Notes: a model not told the origin generated them from the letters alone. A stretch of 64,000 nt of DNA from Dermabacter hominis NBRC 106157 (GCF_001570785.1 NZ_BCSI01000003.1:186001-250000), one strand, 5' to 3'. Positions 18,173 through 27,633 are shown, counted from the stretch's first letter. Made by a program: numbers and translations.

Positions 18173-19087
18173 ATGGACACCACGACCGCACCAGGTACGG
18201 ACAGCGCGACGACTCCCGCGGCACGTGCCGGCTGGATTGCCACCACGGCCGTTGCGCCGATGGTCTGGGGCACGACCTACATCGTCACCACCCACCTGCT
18301 CCCACCGGGACATCCATTGTTCGCCGCGCTGATGCGCACCCTTCCGGCCGGGCTGATCGCCCTCGCGATCGCCCGCCAACTCCCCCGGGGCAACTGGTGG
18401 TGGAAGAGTCTGGTGCTGGGCGGACTGAACATGGGGGCGTTCTTCCCCTTATTGTTCGTGACAGCTCAGCGTCTGCCCGGTGGGGTCGCTGCCACCTTGG
18501 GCGCCGTGCAGCCGATCGTGATTGCGTTCCTCGCTGTCGTGATCCTGCACGAGAAACTCTCTGGTTGGCGGCTGCTGTGGGGCGTGGTCGGCATGGTAGG
18601 CGTGGGCCTCGTGGTCCTCGGACCGGAGGCCGCGCTGGACCCGCTCGGGGTGGTGGCGGGCCTCGCGGGTGCCGTGTCCATGGGGACCGGCGTCGTGCTC
18701 ACCAAGAAGTGGGGACGCCCCGTGAACGTGAGCGCCGTCGGACTGGCGGGATGGCAACTCACCGCAGCCGGGCTGATCTTGCTGCTGCCCGCGCTGGTGA
18801 TCGACGGCCCGCCCGGCATCGACGCCGCCGCGCTCGCCGGGTACGCCTGGCTCGGCCTCGTCGGGGCGCTGCTGACGTACACGATCTGGTTCGCGGGCAT
18901 CCGCCATCTGCCCGTCACGCCGACCGCCTTGCTCGGCCTGCTCTCACCCCTGACCGCTGCGGCACTGGGCGCGCTCATCGCGGGTGAAGCGCTCACCGCG
19001 ATCCAGCTTGTCGGCTTCGCCACGGCACTGATCGCCCTGGCCTCGGGGCAACTTCCACCACCGAATCGACGAAAGGACAACGCATGA
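18173..19087 (+). CDS. EamA/DMT family exporter
   Basis: This is an about 304-residue drug/metabolite transporter with ten predicted membrane segments in two EamA repeats (first about residues 20-140 with MVWGTTYIVTTHLLP, second about 155-290). Members export amino acids, metabolites or toxic compounds; the substrate here is not evident. The ATG at 18173 has AGGA eight bases upstream; ATG 18164 and longer starts are possible. The stop overlaps the next ATG, so it is coupled to the NAD(P)-binding gene. Its divergent LysR partner probably controls the three-gene unit. Confidence 0.9.
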   Translation: MDTTTAPGTDSATTPAARAGWIATTAVAPMVWGTTYIVTTHLLPPGHPLFAALMRTLPAGLIALAIARQLPRGNWWWKSLVLGGLNMGAFFPLLFVTAQRLPGGVAATLGAVQPIVIAFLAVVILHEKLSGWRLLWGVVGMVGVGLVVLGPEAALDPLGVVAGLAGAVSMGTGVVLTKKWGRPVNVSAVGLAGWQLTAAGLILLLPALVIDGPPGIDAAALAGYAWLGLVGALLTYTIWFAGIRHLPVTPTALLGLLSPLTAAALGALIAGEALTAIQLVGFATALIALASGQLPPPNRRKDNA

Positions 19088-19752
19088 AGATCGCCATTTT
19101 TGGAGCCACGGGCATGGCAGGTTCTGCCATCACCGACGAAGCCGCACGACGCGGGCACGACGTCCTCGCAGCATCCCGCCACCCGCGCGCGGACGGTGCG
19201 GCCGACGTCGCATCCCGAGCCGTTGACGTCGCAGACAGCACGTCAGTAGCAGCGGCTGTGGCCGACATGGACGCGGCTGTTGTCGCCGTCCGCCCCGCGC
19301 CTGGCCAGGAGAGTAGCCTGCCTGCCCTCACCCGGAACGTGCTCGATGCCGCCCGGCTCCACGATGTTCGCGTGATCGTGGTGGGCGGATCCGCACCCCT
19401 GTGGTCGCCCAGCTTGCCGGGCCGTCGGGTCATTGACGATCCTGCCTATGTTCCGGCAGCGTGGCGCACCATCGCTCAGGCGAGCCTGGACCAGTTCACC
19501 GCTTGTCAGCAGCACCCACATGGGTGGTGGACGTACGTCAGCCCACCAGCGATCTTCGAACCGGGACCACGAACCGGACGGTACGAACGCGGCACAGACA
19601 CGCTCCTGGTGGACGAGCGCGGAACCTCTCGCATCAATGCGGCGGACTTCGCGATCGCCATCGTCGACGAACTGGAGAACCCCGGCGAGGACATCCACTT
19701 CACCGTGGCGACGTTCAGTTCCGACAACGAGACGATGGAGAAGCGTGCATGA
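19084..19752 (+). CDS. NAD(P)H-binding (NmrA/atypical SDR) protein
   Basis: This is a 222-residue Rossmann-fold protein of the atypical short-chain dehydrogenase/NAD(P)H-binding group. The N-terminal dinucleotide motif is IFGATGMAGSA, followed by the usual ASRHPR segment. The classical YxxxK pair is not apparent, which fits redox-sensing or epimerase-like relatives. The ATG at 19084 overlaps the transporter's TGA, and its own TGA overlaps the MFS start, so three genes were once coupled. Function is unknown. Confidence 0.85.
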   Translation: MKIAIFGATGMAGSAITDEAARRGHDVLAASRHPRADGAADVASRAVDVADSTSVAAAVADMDAAVVAVRPAPGQESSLPALTRNVLDAARLHDVRVIVVGGSAPLWSPSLPGRRVIDDPAYVPAAWRTIAQASLDQFTACQQHPHGWWTYVSPPAIFEPGPRTGRYERGTDTLLVDERGTSRINAADFAIAIVDELENPGEDIHFTVATFSSDNETMEKRA

Positions 19753-20060
19753 CCGCCACTACTGAAGGTGTGTTCTCGCCCGCGCTGCGCTTGGTCACCG
19801 TCGGTCTGCTGGTCTCGGTGGGCATCGTCGCGTTCGAGGGACTGGGGGGTGACTACGGCTCTGCCGGCCATCGCCTCAGAGCTGGGAGGGATGGACACCT
19901 ACGGGTGGGCGGTCTCGGCACTGATGCTGGCCAGTGTCGCGGGCACCGTGATCTCCGGCTTCCTCGCAGACCGGCACAACCCGCGCGGACCGTACCTGGC
20001 TGGCTTCGGGATCTTTACTGCAGGACTCGTCTTGTCCGGCCTCGCCACGAGTTGGGCGCT
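19749..20060 (+). pseudogene. MFS transporter remnant (frameshift plus truncation)
   Basis: The ATG at 19749 begins TTEGVFSPALRLVTVGLLVSVG, a normal MFS first helix. At a run of six G (19844-19849) the frame shifts by one base; the continuation GVTTALPAIASELGG and the segment LADRHNPRGPYLAG with helix 2-3 features are in the +1 frame. Similarity to MFS ends near LSGLATSWA at about 20058, after roughly 100 of an expected 400-plus residues. The gene is therefore broken twice. Removing one G would restore the first part but not the lost three quarters. Confidence 0.8.
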
Positions 20061-20407
20061 TCAGAATGGAATGGCACCGGCGCCAAGCTCGCTCACTGCA
20101 ACAACGTGGCGGTCTCTCCAGTCGGAGGCTGGTGGAAGAACAACAGCAGGAAGGACCGACGGGACCTGCCGGTCCGGTACTCGCTAGTCCTGTCGCTTCA
20201 GACACAGGATCAAGGCGTCGACCTCTACACCCCCATCGCCACACAGTTGCCAATCCCAGTTGCCACGCCGATTCCCATCCCCGTTGCTTTGCAGATCCTG
20301 GGGTCCTGCAAGAATCAGCCAGCAAAGACCTCCTACTGGCGATCGCCATGATCACAGTTGCGCAGACGAGCGGCTGTCATCACCACGCCACTCCATCTCA
20401 ACCAGTC

Positions 20408-20518
20408 GCCGCGAGTCAGGTCCTCCAGGTCGAGGGGCTGGTCGAACTCGCGGTCGATCCGGTCCCGGACGCGCCGCAGCCGCGCGAGGTCGTGACGGCG
20501 CTGTTCGGGCGTGGGCAT
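20408..20518 (-). pseudogene. AraC-family regulator N-terminal fragment
   Basis: From the start at 20518 the frame reads HDLARLRRVRDRIDREFDQ then PLDLEDLTRG, which is the beginning of small AraC-type regulators just before the first helix-turn-helix. After about 37 residues the similarity stops and the rest of the frame (to 20333) is unrelated. The DNA-binding domain is absent, so this is a truncated remnant at the edge of the acquired segment. Confidence 0.6.
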
Positions 20519-20660
20519 GTGCTCATCGTGCCATGGTCCCGAGAGACCTCACGGCCGACCGAGTCGCCTGTGCGGCGCCGGATCGCGTCGTGCATTGAAC
20601 TCATCCGTGCTAACGGCGGGGCAAGTTTCGACAAGCCTTCCGCTAGGTCCACGTCGAACT

Positions 20661-20700
20661 AAAGCCCCAGGTTGCAGGTACGGGCACCCGGGGCTTTTCG
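20661..20700. terminator. Hairpin terminator
   Basis: AAAGCCCC (20661-20668) pairs with GGGGCTTT (20690-20697), followed by TCG and preceded by A residues, so it could work in either direction. It isolates the decayed segment from the downstream S9 peptidase. Confidence 0.7.
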
Positions 20701-20759
20701 TTTGTCGCGGGCCGACTTCCTCTGGGTGAGACGCGCGGCACACTGTGCGCTTTTCTCGC

Positions 20760-20765
20760 TAGGCT
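20760..20765 (+). promoter_or_regulatory. -10 element of a leaderless start (S9 peptidase)
   Basis: TAGGCT lies exactly six bases before the ATG at 20772, and no ribosome-binding site is present. This places the transcription start on or next to the start codon. Confidence 0.55.
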
Positions 20766-20771
20766 TGCTCC

Positions 20772-22799
20772 ATGACTGAGACAGCATCAATTTTTCATGA
20801 CCTGACACAGTTCGTCGCCGAGCCGCGCTTTTCGGGCCTGGCGCTTTCTCCCGCAGGGGACCGCCTCATTGCGGTACGCACCGAACTCAACCAGAAGAAA
20901 AACGCGTACGTGAGTGCCCTGTGGGAGCTTCCGTGCGGAGAAGGCGACACCCGCAAGCCACGCCGCCTCACGCGCGGCCTCGAAGGGGAGGCCCTCGCGG
21001 GCATCACCAATGAGGGCGACATTCTTTTCACCGCGAAGCGGGAGACGGGCGAGGACGACAGCGAACAGCGCCTCTTTCTTCTTCCGAACGGCGGGGGAGA
21101 GGCCCGCGTCGTCGCGAAGCGCCATTCAGGCTTTGCTGGACTCAGCATCGCGCGCGAAAGCGGTCACATCGCGCTCGTGAGCGGGGTGCATCCTCACGCG
21201 AAAGACGCCGAAGACGACGCTCGCATCGCGAAAGAGCGCGAAGACAAGAAATTTACGGGCATCCTCCACACCGGCTATCCCGTGAGGGCGTGGGATCACG
21301 ACCTTGGCCCCACCGTGAGCCAGATCTTCGTTGCCGAGCCGCTCGATACCGAGGACGGCGACGCCGAGCTCGAGCTTCGCCAGCTCACCCACTTTGCTCC
21401 TTATGAACGGGTCTCGGGTGCCCAGATTAGTTCCGACGGTCGCTTCATTTACGCGACGCTGAATCGCACGGTGCGCGGGATCAACGCTTTCAGTACCGTG
21501 GTCAAGATCGAAGTTGAGTCGGGATCCGTCACGACACTTGCCGAAGAAGACGGCGCCCATCACATGCTCGAAGCGGTGAGCCCCGCGGGGGATTACCTCC
21601 TCCTTGCCCGTGAGCAGGCGGTGAGCCGAACGGTGCCGCTGAAGCTCGAGTACTCGATCTACAACCTTGAAACCGGCGAGCGCACTATGACGGCGACGAA
21701 TTTCGCCGACTGGATTGGCTGCGTCGCGATCACGCCTTGTGGCAAAAACATTTACTTTACGGCCGACCATGAGGGTCGCGGCGGAATCTTCCGTCTCGAT
21801 GTCGATAAGGGAACGGTTGAGCTCTTCACCGAGGGGAAGTTCCACTACGACGCCCTCGCGCTCGCCGAGCGCGACGGGAGCCTCGTCGCCCTTCAAGATG
21901 CAATCGACCAGCCGCCTCTTCCCGTGCGGCTCGATCCCGACGCACGCGAGGTGAGCCGCATCGATGCTGCGCTTGAGGCCCCGGCGGTTCCGGGCGACCT
22001 CACCGAGTTCAGCATCGAGGCAGAAGACGGCACGAGCGTGCGCTCGTGGCTGTGCGTGCCGAAGGGCGCGAGTGAAACAAACCCTGCGCCGCTTCTTTTG
22101 TGGATTCACGGTGGCCCCTTCGGCTCGTGGAACAGCTGGAGTTGGCGCTGGAACCCGTGGACGGCCGTCGCCCGTGGCTACGCGGTGCTCCTTCCCGACC
22201 CCGCCATCTCGACCGGGTACGGCCAAGGCATGATCGACCGCGGTTGGGACCAGCTCGGCGGAAGCCCGTTCGACGACATCATGCGGGCCACGAAGGCAGC
22301 ACTCGAACGCCCCGAGATTGACGAAAGTAAGAAGGCCGCGCTTGGCGGATCCTACGGCGGCTACATGGCGAACTGGGTAGCGGGCCACACGGGAGACTTC
22401 TTCGACTGCATCGTCACGCATGCGTCCCTGTGGAATATCGACCAGTTCCGCCACACGACCGACGCTGGCCAGCACTGGGGTGCCCACCTCGATGATGCTC
22501 ATGTGGCCGAATACAACCCCGCTGATTCAGTGGGGGAGATTGTCGCGCCCATGCTCGTGATCCACGGCGATAAGGATTACCGCGTTCCGATCGGAGAGGG
22601 TCTGCGTCTCTGGTACGAGCTGCTTGAGGCCTCGGGCAAGAGCCCCGAGGAGAACCCTCACAGGTTCCTCTACTTCCCGAATGAGAATCACTGGGTGCTG
22701 ACGCCGAACAACGCGTTCACGTGGTACTCGACTGTCCTCGCGTTCGTGGACCGCCACGTCAAAGGGGTAGAGACCGACTACCCAGACCTGCTCGGTTAG
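20772..22799 (+). CDS. S9 family prolyl oligopeptidase/acylaminoacyl peptidase
   Basis: This is a 675-residue cytoplasmic serine peptidase. Residues 1-390 form a beta-propeller-like domain; the alpha/beta hydrolase domain follows. The catalytic serine is in GGSYGGYMANW (about residue 527), the aspartate in VIHGDKDYRVP (about 601) and the histidine in PNENHWVL (about 640). Such enzymes cleave short peptides or N-acylated residues; there is no signal peptide. The ATG at 20772 appears leaderless. It stands alone between terminators. Confidence 0.93.
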   Translation: MTETASIFHDLTQFVAEPRFSGLALSPAGDRLIAVRTELNQKKNAYVSALWELPCGEGDTRKPRRLTRGLEGEALAGITNEGDILFTAKRETGEDDSEQRLFLLPNGGGEARVVAKRHSGFAGLSIARESGHIALVSGVHPHAKDAEDDARIAKEREDKKFTGILHTGYPVRAWDHDLGPTVSQIFVAEPLDTEDGDAELELRQLTHFAPYERVSGAQISSDGRFIYATLNRTVRGINAFSTVVKIEVESGSVTTLAEEDGAHHMLEAVSPAGDYLLLAREQAVSRTVPLKLEYSIYNLETGERTMTATNFADWIGCVAITPCGKNIYFTADHEGRGGIFRLDVDKGTVELFTEGKFHYDALALAERDGSLVALQDAIDQPPLPVRLDPDAREVSRIDAALEAPAVPGDLTEFSIEAEDGTSVRSWLCVPKGASETNPAPLLLWIHGGPFGSWNSWSWRWNPWTAVARGYAVLLPDPAISTGYGQGMIDRGWDQLGGSPFDDIMRATKAALERPEIDESKKAALGGSYGGYMANWVAGHTGDFFDCIVTHASLWNIDQFRHTTDAGQHWGAHLDDAHVAEYNPADSVGEIVAPMLVIHGDKDYRVPIGEGLRLWYELLEASGKSPEENPHRFLYFPNENHWVLTPNNAFTWYSTVLAFVDRHVKGVETDYPDLLG

Positions 22800-22992
22800 C
22801 GCGATACCCGCTGCGCGGCTCGGCGGTTCTTAGGGTGCCGTCGGGCCGCGTTTTTCCTGCTGCAAGCGGAGCGATTCAACCAACACTCGCCGCTGCGTAA
22901 CCGTGCGTTTACCGGGTGGGGCAAAGATGGGGGTGCGTGAAATTTTCCCCGGCGCGCGTGAACGATCCCGCATCTCTTAGAAAGTCAAAGAC

Positions 22993-25647
22993 GTGAAGCG
23001 TACCTCCTCAATCTTCGCGGCAAGTGCCCTCGTGTGCTCGCTCGGCCTCGGCCTTGCTATCCCCGCTCTCGCCGAGGGCGACGAGAACGTCGAAAGCCCC
23101 TTCGCACGCACCGCGACGTACCCGGTGTATATGAATGCCCCCGAGGGGGTTGATCCCGCGGATGAAACCGTCGCCGAAATTTCGACCGTGAGTGAAGACG
23201 GCAACACCCTCATCTACACCGACGCTGCAGGTAAGCGCATCGGGTTCCTCGACATCACCGACCCGAACGCCCCCAAGGGAGCTGGCAGCGTTTCGCTCGC
23301 CGAGCTTGGCCACGCCGATGACCAGCCCACCTCGGTTGCCGTCGCCGGAGATTACGTGCTCGTCGTGATCGATGAGACCGGCGGCGACTTTGAGCATCCG
23401 AAGGGACGCGTCGACGTACTCAAGGTCAGCACGCGAGAAAAGGTCGCCTCGATCGACCTCGAAGGCCAGCCCGACTCGATCGCTATCAACAAGGATGGCT
23501 CGATTGCCGCAATTGCGATCGAGAACCAGCGCGATGAAGAACGCAAGGACGTCGAGGGCGGTTTGCCGCAAATGCCCACCGGTTTCGTGCAAACACTCAA
23601 GCTCGAGGGCGACCCCTCGACCTGGACGGCCGTCCCCGTGCGCTTCACAGACAGCAACGGTGAGGTTCTCGACATCGTGAAGAAGGCCGGCCTCAACACG
23701 CCCGAGGACCTCGAGCCCGAGTACGTGTCGATCAACTCGAAGAACGAGCTCGCCGTCACGCTCCAGGAGAACAACGGCGTCGCGATTATCGATCTCAACA
23801 CGAACGAGATCACGAGCGTGTTCACCGCCGGCACGGTGAACCTCGACGGCATCGACGAGAAGAAGGACGGCGATATCCAGCCGACCGAATCGCTCACTAG
23901 AATTCCGCGCGAACCCGACGCGATTGCGTGGATCGATGACGAGCACGTTGCCACCGCGAACGAGGGCGACTGGAAAGGCGGCTCGCGAGGCTGGACCGTC
24001 TTCGACACCAAGGGCACCGTCGTGTGGGATGCCGGCAATTCGATCGAGGAAATCGCAAACAAGTACGGTCTGCACAACGAAAAGCGCGCCGGCAAAAAAG
24101 GCCCCGAAATTGAAGGGCTCGCCGTGGCTGAAATCGAAGGCGTCCGCTACGCCTTCGTTGCTTCCGAGCGTTCCAACTTCGTTGCGGTCTACAACGTGGA
24201 GAACCCGGCCGCACCCACCTTCGAGCAGTTGCTGTTCACAACGAACGGCCCCGAAGGAATTCTGCCGATCCCCGGCCGCAATCTTCTCGCCGTCTCGAGC
24301 GAAACCGACGACGCGTCCGCTCGCGTGCGCAGCGCCGTGAACCTGTACAAGCTCGGTGCCGATGCCCCCGAAACCGCCCAGCCGAGCATCGTCTCTGTGA
24401 AATCCGAAGATGGCCACGCGGTTCCGTGGACGGCGCTCGGTTCCCTCGCCGCGAGTAAGTCCGACGCCTCCACGCTCTACGCAGCGTCCGACGCGGCCCT
24501 GGATGTCGCCTACGTTTACACGATCGATGCCTCGAAAGAACCTGCTCTCATCACCGAGCGCCGCGCCGTCAAGCGCGATGGCGCAGTTGCCGAAGGCCTC
24601 GACATCGAGGGACTCAGCCAGCGCGAAGACGGCGGCTTCTGGCTCGCGTCCGAAGGCAAGACGGGCGACAAAAACCGCATCGTGCGCACCGATGCCGACC
24701 TCAACATCCAGGAAGAAATCGCACTTCCCGAGGACGTTTCCGCGCACATTGGCAAGTGGGGTCTCGAGGGCATCGACGCACGCATCAACGAGAAGGGCGA
24801 AGAAGAGGTCTTCGTCGCGATCCAACGTCCGCTGTGGAAAGACGCGAGTGCGAAGCCTCTCGAGGCCCAGGAGGGAAACGTCGCACGCATCGGTCGCTAC
24901 AACACCACGACCAAAGCATGGAACTGGTACACGGTCGAGCTCACCGCGACCGACACGAAGGGTGACTGGATGGGCCTTTCTGAGCTCACCATCGTCGGCG
25001 ACACACTCGTGCTCATCGAACGCGATAAGCTCAACGGCCCCGACGCCGAGGTGAAGCAGCTCGTTCAGGTATCGCTTCCCAGCGAAGACGAAGTCGCAGC
25101 CGCGAACGGCGCGCCGATCGCGCTCGATAAGGGCAAGGTCCTCGATGTTCTGCCGAAGCTGCGTGCAACCAACGGCTGGACCCAGGAAAAGCTCGAAGGC
25201 TTCACCGTCGCAAAGGACGGCTCGATGTACGCCGTCACCGATAACGACGGCCTCGATGACGCAACTGGCGAGACGCTCTTCCTCCGCCTCGGCAAGGTCG
25301 GTGACGCCTTCGATGTCGCCTCCGATGAAGGCGAACAGCCGTCGGAAGACCTCCCTGCCGATCCCGCCGATGACGAAACAGGCGAGGATGAGGGCGCGGG
25401 TGAAGCACCTGAGAAGCCTGCCCCCGCGCCTGCCGATGGGCCGTCGAACTCGGTCGAAGCGCCAGCGAAGACACCGGCGAAGGCTGATGAACCCACTCGC
25501 CTGACAAGTCAAGGAAAGAAGAAGGCCCACGTGCCGCTTCCGCGTACAGGCGTTGAAGGCAGCGCCTACCTCGTGACCGCGCTCGGAGCTCTCGTGCTGC
25601 TCGGCGTTGGCGGAACGCTCGTCGCTCGCTCCGTACGCAAGCGCTAA
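22993..25647 (+). CDS. Cell-wall-anchored esterase-like (phytase-type propeller) protein with LPRTG motif
   Basis: This is an 884-residue surface protein. A Sec signal peptide spans residues 1-27 (KRTSSIFAASALVC to PALAEGD). The body resembles choice-of-anchor/YncE-like beta-propeller repeats in the first half and the 'esterase-like activity of phytase' domain in the second half (GLDIEGLSQREDGGFWLASEG). A Pro/Glu/Asp-rich spacer follows from about 780, then the sorting signal LPRTG, a hydrophobic segment (VTALGALVLLGVGGTLVA) and the basic tail RSVRKR. Sortase would therefore link it to peptidoglycan. The GTG start at 22993 has AGAAAG seven bases upstream. It may hydrolyse phosphate esters outside the cell, but activity is only inferred. 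Confidence 0.88.
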   Translation: MKRTSSIFAASALVCSLGLGLAIPALAEGDENVESPFARTATYPVYMNAPEGVDPADETVAEISTVSEDGNTLIYTDAAGKRIGFLDITDPNAPKGAGSVSLAELGHADDQPTSVAVAGDYVLVVIDETGGDFEHPKGRVDVLKVSTREKVASIDLEGQPDSIAINKDGSIAAIAIENQRDEERKDVEGGLPQMPTGFVQTLKLEGDPSTWTAVPVRFTDSNGEVLDIVKKAGLNTPEDLEPEYVSINSKNELAVTLQENNGVAIIDLNTNEITSVFTAGTVNLDGIDEKKDGDIQPTESLTRIPREPDAIAWIDDEHVATANEGDWKGGSRGWTVFDTKGTVVWDAGNSIEEIANKYGLHNEKRAGKKGPEIEGLAVAEIEGVRYAFVASERSNFVAVYNVENPAAPTFEQLLFTTNGPEGILPIPGRNLLAVSSETDDASARVRSAVNLYKLGADAPETAQPSIVSVKSEDGHAVPWTALGSLAASKSDASTLYAASDAALDVAYVYTIDASKEPALITERRAVKRDGAVAEGLDIEGLSQREDGGFWLASEGKTGDKNRIVRTDADLNIQEEIALPEDVSAHIGKWGLEGIDARINEKGEEEVFVAIQRPLWKDASAKPLEAQEGNVARIGRYNTTTKAWNWYTVELTATDTKGDWMGLSELTIVGDTLVLIERDKLNGPDAEVKQLVQVSLPSEDEVAAANGAPIALDKGKVLDVLPKLRATNGWTQEKLEGFTVAKDGSMYAVTDNDGLDDATGETLFLRLGKVGDAFDVASDEGEQPSEDLPADPADDETGEDEGAGEAPEKPAPAPADGPSNSVEAPAKTPAKADEPTRLTSQGKKKAHVPLPRTGVEGSAYLVTALGALVLLGVGGTLVARSVRKR

Positions 25648-25668
25648 GCGGTCTTTCCCGCGAACACG

Positions 25669-25707
25669 AGGGCCGGCGATCTCCCCGGGGAGGCCGCCGG
25701 CCCTTTC
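25669..25707. terminator. Bidirectional terminator between convergent genes
   Basis: AGGGCCGGCG (25669-25678) and CGCCGGCCCT (25695-25704) form a perfect 10-bp stem followed by TTC, between the LPRTG protein gene and pepT, which converge here. Confidence 0.75.
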
Positions 25708-25726
25708 ACGGCTCAGAACACGGGCG

Positions 25727-26980
25727 TTACTGCTGTGCCGCCTGTCGAATGAGCGTATTGACCATCTCGAAACTCTTCTCAAAGGCGTTAAGCGGCAAAA
25801 ACTCGAACACCGAGTGAAAATTATGCGCGCCCGTGAAGAAGTTCGGCGTGAAGATTCCCTGACGCGAAAGCCACGAACCGTCCGTGCCGCCGCGCATCGA
25901 CAGGTGGATCGGCTCGATGCCGAGCTGTGCCATTGCCTTCACAATGCTGTCGGTTGCGACCGCGTTCTCTTCTGTTTTCGCGTCCTCGATGTTGCCGTAC
26001 ACGTCCTCAATGTCGACGGTGACCTTCGCGCGAGGATGCGCCTGCGACACGCGCGCCGCACTATCGCGGATACGCTGCTTCTTTTCTTCATAGCCGGCAC
26101 GGTCGTGGTCCCGCACAGCGATACCGATGTGCGCCGTGGTCTGATTCCCCTCGACCGCGTTCACCCAAATGTAGGACTCGCGGCCCTCCGTGCACTCCGG
26201 GGTCTCCCGCCGGTCGAACTGCGCAATGATGTCGTGCGCGATCAGAATTGGGTTGACCAAGTTCCCCTTCGAGTTCATGGGGTGAGCGGAAACACCAACG
26301 ATGTCGATTCTTACGCTCGCCGCGTTGAAGGTCGACTCCACAACCTCCCCAAGCTCGCACGAATCGAGCGTGAACGCGTACTCGACGGGGAAGCGCGCGA
26401 GGTCCATCGTCCGCACGCCCCGCAAACCAATCTCCTCGTCCGGCACGAAGCTCAGGTACACGTCGCCGTGGGGAACCGTCGGATCCTGCAGCAGACGCAC
26501 CGCTGTCTCCATGACGGACGTGACCCCCGCCTTATCGTCCGCGCCGAGAACGCTCGTACCGTCCGTCACGAGGATCCTTTCGCCCTTGTAACGGGCGATC
26601 TCGGGGTGTTCACGCTCGCGCATCCAGACGTCGTTTGCCTCATTGAGGCACACATCCCCGCCGCCGTACTCGATCACGCGGGCTTTCACGTCCGGGGAAA
26701 GATTCACATCGACCGTGTCGAGGTGGGTGCAAAAACCAATCGCGGGGGCCGCGGCATCTCCGGGAAGGTTCGAGGGAACCTTGGCGGTGAGCACACACGT
26801 GTCGCTGAGGTGAATCGCCTCGGCCCCTGCCTCCTCGAGTTCGCTCTTGAGTAAACGCGCAAGCTCCCACTGCCCCTCACTTGTGGGAACGGTTGTCGAA
26901 GACGCATCAGACTGGCTCGAAATCGCCGAGTAACGCAGGAAACGCTCGGCGAGGGCATCTTGGATTGACTTTGCTGTCAT
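25727..26980 (-). CDS. pepT: Peptidase T (tripeptidase)
   Basis: This is a 417-residue M20B zinc aminopeptidase that removes the N-terminal residue of tripeptides in the cytoplasm. Metal- and catalysis-related segments are IGFCTHLDTVD (His and Asp), GADDKAGVTSVM, SFVPDEEIGLRG (general base Glu) and HNFHSVFEFLP with the C-terminal His. MRGGTDGSWLS is typical of PepT. The length equals the family norm. It is followed on the same strand, 26 bases away, by nothing related: the two secreted paralogs lie upstream. Confidence 0.96.
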   Translation of the reverse strand: MTAKSIQDALAERFLRYSAISSQSDASSTTVPTSEGQWELARLLKSELEEAGAEAIHLSDTCVLTAKVPSNLPGDAAAPAIGFCTHLDTVDVNLSPDVKARVIEYGGGDVCLNEANDVWMREREHPEIARYKGERILVTDGTSVLGADDKAGVTSVMETAVRLLQDPTVPHGDVYLSFVPDEEIGLRGVRTMDLARFPVEYAFTLDSCELGEVVESTFNAASVRIDIVGVSAHPMNSKGNLVNPILIAHDIIAQFDRRETPECTEGRESYIWVNAVEGNQTTAHIGIAVRDHDRAGYEEKKQRIRDSAARVSQAHPRAKVTVDIEDVYGNIEDAKTEENAVATDSIVKAMAQLGIEPIHLSMRGGTDGSWLSRQGIFTPNFFTGAHNFHSVFEFLPLNAFEKSFEMVNTLIRQAAQQ

Positions 26981-27006
26981 CGGCGGTTCTTTCGTACGAG
27001 TCGGGG

Positions 27007-27633
27007 TCAGCCTCGGACGGCCTCCGCGACCTTAATGATTTCCTCCATCGACGCATCGCGAGACTGCACTGAAAACACGGTGTCGGGGAGGTCCTTGGGC
27101 CATACCCAACACATGAAGCCTCCGCGTCCATCGGGATGCGGCGCGCACACACCGCGGTCGAAAACCTTCTCACCTTCGAGCCCCCACGAGGGATTTTCCG
27201 CGGTGGCTTTACCGTCGGCGATGTCGGAGATGAGGATCGAAATGGTGTTTTCGCCTCGCGCGTAGATGGGCCTTGTGCCGATGTGGGCGAGATCCCACTC
27301 ACCGACGGTGTCGGGAAGGCGGGCGTTTATGGTGTCGTCGGTGTTATCTCCCGTGTTCATTGACGGACGGCCCGGCGTCGGCTGAGGGACGCCAGGCGTT
27401 GGGGAGGCAGGTGGGTGTGAGGTTTCATCGGCCGACGCCGACGGGCTAAACGATGACGTCGACGTACTAGACGTTGGTGCCGGCGGGTTTGCGGCTTTGG
27501 GCATACCGATGATGATCGCGGCGACCGCGACCATGATCCCTGTTATACCTGCGGCGATGAGGCAGCCGCAGGCCGCAAAAGTAATCGCCAGCGGCGATCG
27601 TGTCCGATTCTGCAGGTTGTGCGGGCCAGCCAT
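27007..27633 (-). CDS. Secreted/membrane-anchored protein of unknown function (paralog A)
   Basis: This is a 208-residue protein with an N-terminal membrane anchor (about residues 16-45), a Ser/Thr/Pro-rich spacer (about 50-95) and a compact C-terminal domain of about 100 residues outside the cell. The C-terminal domain has two cysteines spaced C-X11-C (GVC...MCW), suited to a disulfide, within the pattern LPDTVGEW...ISILISD...EGEKVFDRG. It is a clear paralog of the next gene upstream, sharing the anchor-spacer-domain layout and the cysteine spacing. AAGGGGAAA precedes the ATG. I know no function for the family. Confidence 0.8.
   Translation of the reverse strand: MAGPHNLQNRTRSPLAITFAACGCLIAAGITGIMVAVAAIIIGMPKAANPPAPTSSTSTSSFSPSASADETSHPPASPTPGVPQPTPGRPSMNTGDNTDDTINARLPDTVGEWDLAHIGTRPIYARGENTISILISDIADGKATAENPSWGLEGEKVFDRGVCAPHPDGRGGFMCWVWPKDLPDTVFSVQSRDASMEEIIKVAEAVRG

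Larger units (their letters stand above)
20061..20771. other. Gene-poor end of the acquired segment
   Basis: I see no intact gene here. Besides the AraC fragment listed separately, the sequence contains C-rich stretches with near-repeats such as CAGTTGCCAATCCCAGTTGCCA near 20245-20266 (partly repeated) and short frames without similarity. At 20645 a 13-base stretch resembles the tRNA-Ala 3' end (two mismatches). The segment ends with a terminator just before the promoter of the S9 peptidase gene. Confidence 0.45.

Noticed and set aside
20643-20655. Possible attachment-site copy of the tRNA-Ala 3' end
   Set aside because: Only 11 of 13 bases match and serine recombinases rarely need tRNA identity, so it is not listed as a feature.
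21126-22502. 458-codon antisense frame across the S9 peptidase
   Set aside because: Shadow of the catalytic gene; no recognisable protein features.
23008-25782. 924-codon antisense frame across the LPRTG protein gene
   Set aside because: Long antisense frames are common in high-GC genes; it lacks domains, and the plus-strand protein has a signal peptide and sorting signal.
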